From the NCBI GenBank assembly GCA_025642065.1, contig JAODUP010000311.1, positions 264,001 through 328,000 of the forward strand: a stretch of 64,000 nucleotides of DNA. Reading direction: 5' to 3'. This DNA is from Paralvinella palmiformis. Taxonomy: Eukaryota; Annelida; Polychaeta; Terebellida; Alvinellidae. Shown here piece by piece: positions 33,933 to 45,753 of the stretch (position 1 is the first letter of the stretch; every line of letters starts with the position of its first letter). Below the pieces are notes generated by a model that ran no database searches, was not told the DNA's origin, and saw nothing but the letters and a program-made list of their open reading frames with translations. The translations under genes and the position numbers were made by a program.

Positions 33933-34875
33933 GTCGCACCTGCTTTTAGGACCAATAAATTAGTGAGCTCCGGTGGCCTAGTGGTTAAGCACCCGGCACT
34001 TGGTGCCAACGGTCGCAGGTTCGAACCCCGTTAGAGGTCGAAACTTTTCCAGGGATTAATTTCTCAGCTCACTACATCGTGGGTGGCTGACCACGTTAAA
34101 TGGCGCTGCCGTCTCCACTGAATTATTTAAAATAAAGGGGGACGTTAAAAACCCCTAGGACGTAAAACACTCTGGCAGGACCACCCTCAGGGTATTTCAG
34201 CTCCATCTTTCCGTACTGCTCCCCTGTGAGTGGTGGGGGAGGAGGTTTCTCAACCACTCTAACATAGAGGCTGTGCTGATTAAGCGACAGCCTGGGTATT
34301 CTCCCCGAACAACAAAACCAAGGACCAATAAACCCCCCTGGAGTCGAACCAGCATATAAGACACACTAAAATCAACAATATTGATTCAAAACCAAAAAAA
34401 TTCATCATCATCATCATCACTCTCTTCACTGAACTGTTGTATCTGTTTGTGTGTCATCATACATGTTGTTGCTTTCTTCATTGGAGTCAGTGTCAGAGTT
34501 TTCATAATGTTCAGCCCATAATACAGCAACTTCTATGTTATCTAAATCATTGCTGATAGAGCACTTCTTGAACAATTTTGTTAATGATGGCGGGATTGTC
34601 TGCTGCTGTGCATTGGTTTTCATAATGCTGTTTGAAGCAGTTTATTAGTAGTTCCCATGTGCCAGCTTTGGAAGTAATTAACACAATGTTTGCTGTAATA
34701 GTTTTCCTTTGATGTGGCTTCTTTGGTCGTTCTTTGCATGGCCTCATTTACCGTTCCATTCAGTTACACATGCTCACATATCTCAATAGTAATGACAAGT
34801 CTTTGTATGACCAGCGTATAAGATGCAGTCGATTTTGGCGTTGAATTCGGAGTTATACATGAGTATATATGGTAA
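33933..34875 (-). mobile_element. pogo/Tigger-like element, copy 1
   Basis: Minus-strand frames read KPHQRKTITANIVLITSKAG and LTKLFKKCSISNDLDNIEVA with an acidic tail, like the C-terminus of pogo-type DDE transposases. Ends resemble TATACTCnnnTATAAGTC. Contains SINE family 2. Confidence 0.6.
33960..34320 (+). mobile_element. tRNA-derived SINE family 2 with perfect 12-bp target duplication
   Basis: Consensus-quality pol III promoter: A-box TGGCCTAGTGG (33974-33984) and B-box GGTTCGAACCC (34018-34028). The ~300-base body has no counterpart elsewhere in the window. AGGACCAATAAA flanks it at 33948-33959 and 34321-34332, inside a pogo-like element. Confidence 0.88.
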
Positions 34876-35336
34876 TTTCTTTATTTTGACAACACTACAA
34901 CCCCTGACTGTTATCTCACATAAAATGTTTTAGGGCATTATGAAGATCATCTAAAGGCACTCAACCTGCCACCTCTCTACCAAACAAGAGGGGCCATAGT
35001 CTAAAGCTAGCCAAACAGAGAAACCAACACTTTCAGCAACAGATTAATGAATAACTGAAAGTCTCTACCACAAAATGTAGTATTGGCACCATTAGTGAGC
35101 AGCTTCAAAACTGGCCAGAGAGAATGTATACACTGTGAAGGACATTGTAACCACTGTGTTAATGTGACAATGAAGAACAGTGGAATGTAGTGTAATGAAA
35201 ACATTTTATTTGATAATTAGGGCCCTGATTAAAGTAGTCTCCATATGCTCAGGTGAAGTAACACATGATAGGTGAACAAAGTAGAGATTTTGAGAGTGAT
35301 AGTAAATATGCCTCAACCATTACAGAAGATGTGATA

Positions 35337-35339
<3 letters not shown>

Positions 35340-35373
<34 letters not shown>

Positions 35374-35693
35374 GTCTTTATAGAAAAATTATTAAGGTTG
35401 CTTGAAAGGGGTAACTCTTAATGATATGTTTCTTATCTGCCTCCCTCATTAGTGTAGTCCTAACCAGGATCACCTTGACTATAGTATTCTATTTACTATG
35501 TGGCTTGTTTGGTCAGTAACTACTACTTTTATTATGTCAGGAACTTTGACAATATCAAGCTCTTCTTATCCCCCTAACTACAGTGCTCTTAGGCTCCCTT
35601 TACCTGTGCAGTACAGTAAATCTTGGTGCCATATATCCTACTAGTAATTGGAACAGTCATTGTAATCCCTTCTAATGGACTTTGATGTTTCAG

Positions 35694-35732
<39 letters not shown>
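35340..35732. repeat. Two (AT)n tracts
   Basis: 35340-35369 and 35696-35732, each about 15-18 units, with ~325 ordinary bases between them. Confidence 0.85.
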
Positions 35733-35733
<1 letters not shown>

Positions 35734-36008
35734 CGTTGACTATGATATGACATTCATATGGTACTTTTTCAAGTACTGTACCCTATATACATTCAGAACT
35801 GATATGGATTGACAAGTATTATGAAGTATAATGTCCGTTCCAATACAGTGAAGCAGATGGTTGATGATCCAAAATTATTTCTACATTAATTGCAACTACG
35901 TAGAATCTAATTCAGTGATTTTATTAGATACTCAATGTCAGTTTCATAATTGTGATGTAGATAAGTCCATTACTGGATAATAGCCATTATTTCATATTTA
36001 TAGTTTAT

Positions 36009-36292
36009 ACATGGTTCGCACAGGTCCTGGAAAGTCCTAGATTTTGAAAATATGGATTCCAGGCCTGGAAAGTCCTGGAATTTTTGTAGAGGTCCTTGAA
36101 AGTCTTGGAATTTGGACATATAAATCTATATTTCTAATCATAAGCGTACAGGAATTCAGTCGTTACACTTCTTCCAAAATATGGGTGTATCTTTGCGCGT
36201 TAAAAGTTCATGAATTCATTGAAAAGGTCCTTGAAATTGACATTGGAAAGTCCTGGAATCTGAGATGTCAAAATGTGTATGAACCCTGTTAT
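36009..36292. mobile_element. MITE-like element rich in TCCTGGAAAGTCC
   Basis: Left end GGTTCGCACAGGTCCTGG; right end GTGTATGAACCCTG is its imperfect inverse. Inside, AAAGTCCTGGAAT and relatives repeat five times. The 128-codon open frame over it is not a gene. Confidence 0.6.
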
Positions 36293-36720
36293 AATATCAT
36301 TTATTTCTTGCATGATGTTTTCATGCATCATGCACCATTGCCCATTCTTGGTGTTGCCACTGACTTAGTGTTAGAAACAGTCATATATGCTTTAACAACG
36401 AACTTTATTTGGTGGACAACTGTGTCATAATATCATGAAATGAATCCATATATTTAGCTAATTTTTCTACTTAATTAGAATTTTGTTCTCATGGTAATTT
36501 TAATTAATTTGTATCACTATTTATACAATCATTGCAGCAATGTGTATTTACCTAAATAATAATAATTCAGATTTAGATCTTGAGACACAGTGTTTTAAGT
36601 CGTTTTAAGAAAACAATGTCTGATGAAAGTTTACAATTTTACAACATCTCAATTCTCATATGTAGAATGATGTCTTATTTCAATAATTAATTATTACTTT
36701 CTTTTAATTATTTCATACAG

Positions 36721-36901
36721 GAGAATGAAGAAACTAATAAATCAAAAGATTCAACAAGCCAGTCAGATGGTGGTAACAGCTGGACTTCAGCATGTAAAAG
36801 TTGTTTAAGTGTCAGCAAATATGTTATACTTCTCCTAGTTGTCCCACCATTTGTTAATTATGCTTCTCTGAACCAAGAAGCTAAGGAACTACAACCTCCA
36901 G
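36721..36901 (+). CDS. Hydrolase-fold gene exon: polar N-terminus and membrane segment
   Basis: Codes 60 residues: an acidic/Ser/Asn-rich start, CKSC, then YVILLLVVPPFVNY as a single hydrophobic segment, then a short linker. Acceptor CATACAG, donor GTATTG after the first base of Gly61. Confidence 0.85.
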
Positions 36902-39900
36902 GTATTGTTATTTTGTGGTTGTGTGTGTGTGTGTGTGTAGATAATTTGTCAGGAATCTCATTTCTTTGAAGTGACTTCTTACTGAGATATTAATATCCCA
37001 CCAGTCCCTAAGTTGCTGTGTAACAAAATTAGTGTTTTATTGATTTAAATTTGTCTGAGCAGTCTTCTAAATAATTAATGCATGCACTGTTTAATGTAGA
37101 CCTGCCTGTGTAATATAAAAATGTTGCATATATAATTTGGTGGTAGGGCTCTGAATGGGAAATATTCCTAATAAAATAAGGTAAGACTCAACAGAAATCT
37201 GGTTAGTTACTGATGCTAATATCCAACTATCAATTAGATGATTGATACTACTAGTAACAATCAAGTATTAAGCCAAATGATATACACCTAACATATAAAA
37301 GCAGGATGTGTTCAGAAGCAAAATCTGAAAGTACTACTTAACTGCAGGGCTGAAAAAATTAGTAGCCCAGGACATGTGGATTATGTCTTTGGGCTAGTGA
37401 GTAGTCTAAAACACAAGCCTGACTGGGCTACTGCCATTTTGAGGCAAGATATGCTGTAATCTCAAGTTCGTTTTCCATAGAATGATTTTCTTCTGGTTTG
37501 GAGCTCTACACAGTGAAAGAAATGCATGGTAATTCTTGGCTTGATCATTACACCAAAAACTCTAGAAGATCTATGGAAATGTGTTGATAATTTTACAAAA
37601 TATCCCCAATAAAAAGGAGTATTTAATTTATGTTAATATTATAAGTAGATGATCTAATATTCAGATATTATTTTAGGTCTGCTTTGGAAAATTGTTACAT
37701 CTTATAGGAATCAATGCTGTTCTTAAAGCGGAGTTCAACAATTAATCAAGCTCATACTCAAACATTGCAGATAAAACAAATATATTTGTCTACAAATAAA
37801 TGTTTGATTCATTTCATTAGTAAATCCAGAGAATATCAGCCAAAGATTTAGGTATGTTTAATATCATCAACAGTTTTCACATGCAGGGCCAACATACAGT
37901 TTGTCACCATTCACGGTAAATAAATGGCACAATCACAATATCAACCATCAGGTCAATGGGGAATTGATCTAGCAATTGGGGGGGGGGGGGGGGTATGTAA
38001 ACAAATCAAGCAATTTAAATGGTTGACAGCAGATGTCACACACCTTAATTCCAGGTTTTCTGAACTGTGATAAACTTAGAATCTATCTATAAAAAATTAC
38101 CCTTCACTGTTATTCATTCTCATCTACTCACTGCTACCACTTGTATTAATAAAATAATGATAATAATGTATATTTAGTAAAGCACCCTTACTAGCAGGAG
38201 CCATTCAAAGGCGCTATACAAAAAATATGTAATATAATTACCGAATTATATAGACGTGGAAAATTCTAGAAGATATTTCCCCAAATGGTGGAATAAAATC
38301 AAACACATCAACAAGGCAGGGTCACCTGTGCCAAGTCCCCAAAATAAAACAGTGTGCATCTGGTAAATTAGGCAAATCAGATAAGGGAGCTTTTCAACAG
38401 CGTTCCAGTAAATATCCGTGGCCAGACAGGATGCCCTGTGACCAGTTTCAAGCACAAACTTGATCAATACCTGCAAAGCATCCCAGACAAACCAAAAATA
38501 CCAGGCTACGCAATCAAAACAGACAGAAACTCCATCACATCTATGAGGAGTTTCTGGGAAAGCTGAACAATACAGCTGAGGCAGAGTCACCAACTTGGTT
38601 GGAGAGATTATACTCTTGAACTAACTAACTAACTAACCCCAAATAATAATATTATGTATGTAGGCTATAAGAAATTTTAAAGATTATTATTTGTCTGTGA
38701 AAGCAACCGTGAACAGGTGTGTTTTTAGAACGGATTTAAACTTATCAAGAGAAGATGTGTTTCTAATGTCATTTCAAATATTCTCTAGTGATACCAGCGA
38801 TATACGTTTACAAATATTACTCTTTTTTCCAATACTGGCATTTGTGTGGACATATCTTGTATAGTGTACCAGAATGGCTGGATCTACAAAACAACAGTGG
38901 GCTTCCCTTATCACTTCAATGGCCAGAAGAAGATAATTGCTGGTCAGCTTGTGGACATCACTGATAATTTATGATTGGATGAATTATGAACTATTGATTA
39001 TTGTATACTTGTATTGTGTTACAAATTTACGATCTGGTGATGTTTGTTGGGCCAGTAAGAAATTTGGTTTGACTAGTGGATTTAAATTTTACTAGCCCAG
39101 GGGTTAGTGAAATGTAGAAATACTTGTATGGCTCTGCTTAACTGTTACAATACAAAATGGTGTACCTTTGAGGGACAGTGAATTTTGGAAATCAATTTTA
39201 ATATGTGCTGTAAGTGAGAAAATTGTTATCCAATTAACTCAAGACTGCTGCTTTCCATAATTAAAAAGTGAATAAAGCTTGTATGTAATTTTTTATTCAG
39301 TCTGCACATAACAATGTAACAATGATAACAATAATAATACTGTTTTATATAGCACCTTAATCAGTTAAGATGCTCTACACTGATCAGGTGAATTAAAACA
39401 TGATCCGACACATAGCATACATACACCATGTTTTATACATAAATTCATTGCTTTATAAATAGACCAATTTAATAATAATAATAATGTTTATTTAATAAAG
39501 CGCCTTTACTAGCAGGAGCCATTCAAATTTGCTGTACAAATAATGTGCAATATAATAAATAGACTTCCTCAAAATTAACTCAGGATTAATAGCAATAGTT
39601 TATAGATGATCCACTAAATTAAACTATCCCAGAGAAACCATTTTGTCAATTCATAAAAATATATTTGCAGTTCATTTTGCCTACAATTTAATGTAGCTAA
39701 TAGATAGTGGCATATGCGTCTCTGTGGTCAAATTGGTAGTGTGTTAGACCTTTGTTCGAATCTTGGTGTGGGCATATCTGAAGGGTGTTTCATCTATGAC
39801 TTTGCTTCATTACCTTTGTAGGTCGCTCGGTCCATTTAACCTACCTTGTGCACAAAAGTGGCCATCAAACGTCATCATGTGTATGAAACGATACACTAAT

Positions 39901-41400
39901 GTATACGAATTTCATGCATATGGTTTCATGTAATGTTATATTTAATTACATAAGATCAGAAGTTGCATTGGTTTACTTTATAGAGCCATGACTTTTGTGT
40001 TCACTTCAGAATTGTCCTCTTTATCAACCTAAGAAGTTATGCTATTTTTTTTAAAACAAATTGTTACTAGGTTATAATGTGAGCATAATATCTGGAGATA
40101 CCAGTATTTAAATGCAAATTAAATTTTTTACTTATTTTAGAAATCTCAGAATATATAAATACTTCCTAAGTTTTCACTCCATCCAATCATTTGTTGATAA
40201 CATTTGTATTGTACCTAGACTATGAGTTTTCCCAATCCCTGTACTAGGTGTGCCACCGAGCTCAATTCTTTTTGAAGATATTGGCGCAATAGAAGTTTTG
40301 TAATAATAATTATTTTTCCAGGTGCCCAGTTTGACATTGGTTTTGGTCAGAAGTTGTTCTTGAGATGTGAAGGAACTGGCAGTCCAACAGGTAGATATGT
40401 TAAAAGATTCACCAGAAGTTGGAACTAAAGTTTAAAACAAACTTTTGAAATATTCTCTGTATCAGTATAATCCAGAATTTTGTTCTTATATTTATTTGTA
40501 CAAAATGCAAAGCAACATTTTCTGATTACTGCATAAGTTTCACCTGAAACACATTTTAAATATGATCCTTAGACTGTGTTGTAATGATTTTTAAATATTA
40601 AAGTATTCACTGTGATACAACACCTTTAACATACAGTATATATACCTATGTATAAGGCAAGGTTTTAATTCCTGCCAGAGAGCAGTTTTACACTACTTGT
40701 CTTCTACATGAGTCAGTCGACATTGATTTGGTTTGGTAAGGACCCCCGATTTCTTGCCATGATAATTACCTCAAAATCCTCCCCCATTAATCAGCCACTG
40801 CTAATGATTACACAATAGGAATACCATATGCACACTGCCATATAAATACCCCTGCTATTACAGCCACACACTGACAGTGAAATGTTTCTGGTAATCTGTG
40901 AATTGATTGCGAAGCTGTCAGGATCATTAGGTGGCGATCATGACGGTATTGATCGTGCTTTGGGCGATAGATTAAATAAAGTGATAGTTGGGGTTAACAA
41001 AGGATCAACAGCCATGTGTAATTAACCACCCTCAAGGCTGTCAGCAGAATATGCCCCCCCCCCCACTCTAATGCCCACTGCACCACAATGCCAACTTGTG
41101 ACAATGTGAATTTATTATCTGATACATATGAACGAATGTGTAGTAAATATTCACTTTTATTGATGACAGATGATCCATGTCAAGCTAGTAAACTACTCTG
41201 GCTGAAAGCTTTTGAGTCTGCCTCATCTTAAATTTGAGTTGGACCATTTCCAATAATATTGACTGATATATTGATCTCATCTTATATATGGGATCACCTT
41301 ATATACAGGTATATACAGTACTCTGTAATGCACTTCACCGATTGCATTTGTAAAGTATAAACTAGATAGGAGTGAAGTAATTTCTGGTATATGTATATTT

Positions 41401-41445
<45 letters not shown>

Positions 41446-44400
41446 CTCATTCATCCTTGTACCATCAGTACAAGGGTTTGTTTCACAAATACCCCTGCTT
41501 AAACACAGATTTAGAATTGGAGTTTACTAATTAACCATTATTAAGTTTAAAAAATAATATAACAACAATAGATAAAGATAATAATATTGACTAGGAGTGA
41601 TTTGTCTTTTTCAGTTATCATCCAATAGTTTTATATTAGTTTATCATTTGTATAGAAACATTTTCCCCAGTTCAATATTATAGGCAGTTGATAGACCTTT
41701 CCTTGTATAAAGCATTTTCAGCAAGATTTTGGCTCAAAATAATTCATGAGAGCAGCAACTAAACGATCAGTTCTGTTGAAAAAGAGCCAAATTTAATTTA
41801 ATTAAATTTTTATTGGTTTGAAAATGAAACTAAATTAATCATGTCTGAATTGGCAATTTTTAGTTTGAAAATGATGCTACTTTGTAACATATAAGCATTG
41901 ATACTGCATAAACTATTTAACTGGCTGATTGTATTCAACTAATTTGCTGAGAGTCATGTAATTTTGTCTGCATGTTTCCTTCTTGATTCTATTTCTCAAA
42001 GACTGATACCATTTATACTCGCTTATAAGTCACATTTTTTATACCCAAAATCGAGTGCGTCTTATATGCGGGTCATACTAAAGGGGAAGGTAATATTTGG
42101 CATAATTTAGGGAGAAATACAATAACATTGTTTTTCAACATTAATAATGAATATATGAACAATAAACTAATTTTAATAGGTGTGTTTTCTCTGATGTCTT
42201 TCAAATCCAAACTTAATCATGATAACTGCCATGATTATTTAATCCTATGTTCTAATTAGTGATGTGATCACAAAGACTTACTATCAAGATATGTGAGCAT
42301 GTGTAATTGAATGGAACAGTAAATGAGGTCACACAAAGAATGACCATAGAAGCAACATCAGAGGAAAATGATTACAGCAAACAATGTGTTAATTACTTTC
42401 AAAGCTGGCACATGGGAACTACTGATACTAATAAACTACTTCAAACAGCATTACAGAAATAAATGCACAGCAGTAGACAACCTGAAGTGGCAGTCATTAC
42501 CTATAATCACACAGTGGGTGAAAACGGCCTGGGATTAAATAGACCCTGCCATCATTACCAAATGATTCAAGAAGTGCTCTATCAGCAATGATTTAGATGG
42601 CACGGAAGATGATGTATTGTAGGCTAAACAGTATGACAAATCTGACACTGACTCCGATGAAGAAAGCAATGACATACATGATGACAAAGAACAGATACAA
42701 CAGATGTTCAGTGAAGAGAGTGATGATGGTGAATCCAGGGGGGTTTATTGGTCCTAAAATTAGGTGCATTTTATACACGAGTGCAACTTATACGCGAGTA
42801 TATATGTTATTAGAAACAGATGCTGGTGACCAGTTTATATAGTTTTTTTTGTATTGTTATGGTTGTTTTTACCTTCAGTTATAATATATTTCCCGACGTG
42901 ATGATTCGTTATTAGTACATCTGGTTCTTTTTTCTTACAGTTATACTTGATGCTCCAACTGGTATGATGTCAGACGTATGGTCACTTGTTCAACCAGAAC
43001 TAGCAAAAATAACAAAAGTAAAATATTTCATATTTAGCATTCTGATAGATGGAATACTTATGTAGAATTTTAGCTTTTAAACTTTATTTGTCGCTTCATA
43101 TCTTTATGCTTAGTGGCATACATTCACTTTCCTGTACCATTTGGCAAACAAACTCACTGTGTAGAAACAAGGAATTTCCTTCATTATCACACACTGAGAG
43201 TGTACTGTGAATTATATTGTTTATAAATGCATGATATACAATGTCATGGAATGTTTGGCTGTTGTATAATTTGAGCATTGACAGTAAAACTAAAAGACTA
43301 TATTTATTTATCTCACAAGCAATGTTTAATGTAGGAAGAAACAAATTCTGACTTTGGGGATTTCTTTTTTCAGGTTTGTTCTTATGACAGAGCTGGCCTT
43401 GGCTTCAGTGAGAGAGCTCCTGTAGTGAGTGTTGTATTGTAACTGTACTTGTCAGTCAGTTAATCAATAAGATATAAACGTTTAATTTTCATTGCATTCA
43501 TTGCCTAATGAATTTGTTCATACAGTTTTACAATACAGACATTTGTAATTTGTTATAGAATTATTCTGCTGATTCCAACAATGAACTCGAGATGCACTTT
43601 GGTAATCGCTGGAAAACGTCAACAGTTGAAAGGTAGGCTTATAAAGAATAACATTAATAATAACAACGATAGACAGGCAGATGTATTCAGTGGCATTCAG
43701 TTCTTTAATTTTTTGTCCTGGGTTGTGTACTTCTGTTGTGCGCACAACCTCTGAGCTCTTTATGTTATTATGTAATCCCAGCACTGAGATATTACTGATT
43801 TTCTTTGGTGGATAGTTAGCTGTAGTTTCATCACATCTGGAAAACGTAATAATTTAATTATAAAGTTACCCTACTATCATGCTGGGGGAGGGATCAAACC
43901 CTGACCTCCTACATACTGTAATCATCAGCAAGCATTCCTGTGCCCTAACTGACCCAGCCATGGATGTGGCTTCCCTATCTTATGACAGCAAAACAGTATC
44001 CACTCGGACACCAAATAGTGAAATTTAAATCTGTGGTAATTTCAATTACAGAATGGTTGATGACCTTCATCGGTTAATTACGTACAGCAGTCAACAAGAG
44101 AAGCCATTTATTTTTGTGGGAGTGGAGCTTGGTGCAATGATTGGAAGATTCTATGCACAGGTATATGAAAGGTAAGATTATCATTGATTGAATATAACAG
44201 ATGCATTGTAATTCAATTAATAGACACTTATGTGATGAAAGTATGTGTGTGCATGTTTGTGCACATGCATACACTTGTCTAGCCACGTTTCAATATCTGA
44301 TTTAATAATTAACAACTGCTACATACCACTTCCCAAAACCTAGGTATGTACCCACAAGAGATATAATCCTACAAGATTTCACTATCTAAATACTACCTAA

Positions 44401-45702
44401 ATAAATCAGACTACCACACTGCAATGTTTGCATATAAGATCCAACTACCTGGATATAACATCTGAATAAAAACTAAATACCACTTGACTACCTAAATATC
44501 CTATTACTCTTATTTCACTATACACCAGATATGGGGTCAATTCCATTTGGTCAATTCCACCACAAATTTATCAATTCCAAAGTTTTTTTTCCGACTTTTT
44601 TGCCCAATACTTTTTATCATGAGTAGGTACTGTGAGTACTTACTGAAATAGCTACTCTGAGTAGTTTATATTCCAAGTAGGATTGTTATGGAAGAAATAT
44701 TTCTGAATTAAAAAATTAAATGGTAAATTGATTTGTGGATTACTTTTTTTGCCTGTTCTAAACATTGAACGGGGTAAATTCCTAAATAGCAATATCTCTA
44801 TATATATTAGTTATTACAGGTATGCTATATGATGGTGTCACAGTGTTGAACATTTTAATTGGTTAAATGCCTACATGGGATGCCACGGTCAGTGTGCATA
44901 TCTGATATATATATATAAAAGGAACCATAGTTCTGGATCAGTTCGGTTCCAATATATTGGTAACACCACATGTAAGTGTTAACGTGGTAAAACAATAGCG
45001 CAAGCCTAACCACAAGGCACTTTCAGCTAAAGAGATATTTGATTACATCAAGTGATGGATCATAGTCTTGGGTGTATCCCAATGTAAGTGTGTATTTTGT
45101 AATCATGAAAGATGTGTTTATATTCCACTGTCCAGTAGGAGCCCTGAAATGAGTGTTTTTGATTAGTTCTGCCCAGCAGGGGTCAGATCCTGTATTTACT
45201 TTCACAACCTTGCCGGGTACGAAACCACTGACATATGGCAAGTTTACAAAATATCTCAAATGGTTATTAAAACAGTTAGGTCTGGGGACAGGCTATACTA
45301 GTCAGTTTTAGGAGAGGAGGGGCAAGTTTTGGCTCCAGATTGGTATTCCTGGTGAGATGATAAATTAATTAATTCCTAAATAGCAATATCCCTATGTAGG
45401 TTACAGGTATGATATGTGGTGGAGTCACGGTGTTAGGGGCGGAGCCCACAGTGTCCAGACCAAAGTTCTGGATCATTATGGTTCTAGTATATTGGTAACA
45501 CCACATGTAAGTGTTAACGTTATAAAAATGGTAAATTAATTTCTGGGTTTAATTCTTTTGTTGGAAATTCCAATTCAAAATTTCTCAATTCCAATTTAAA
45601 ATTTCTCAATTGCAATTCAAAATTTCTCAATTCCAATTCAATTTTGTTTTAAATAACAAATTCCAAAATTGGAATTGACCATCAATTCCAGAATTGAGTC
45701 TG

Positions 45703-45753
<51 letters not shown>

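Noticed and set aside
33974..34028. Functional tRNA gene with perfect A and B boxes
   Set aside because: It continues directly into a SINE body and the whole unit is bounded by a 12-bp target duplication.
36044..36430. 128-codon open frame
   Set aside because: Half of it lies in the TCCTGGAAAGTCC MITE, and the repeated LESPG/LESLG-like words come from that repeat.
38246..38593. 115-codon antisense frame
   Set aside because: The sense strand is a LINE C-terminal fragment; the antisense frame is its shadow.
45023..45259. 78-codon antisense frame in the TRIM-like insert
   Set aside because: It sits in the centre of a short repeat-bounded insert and shows no gag, pol or other recognisable motif.
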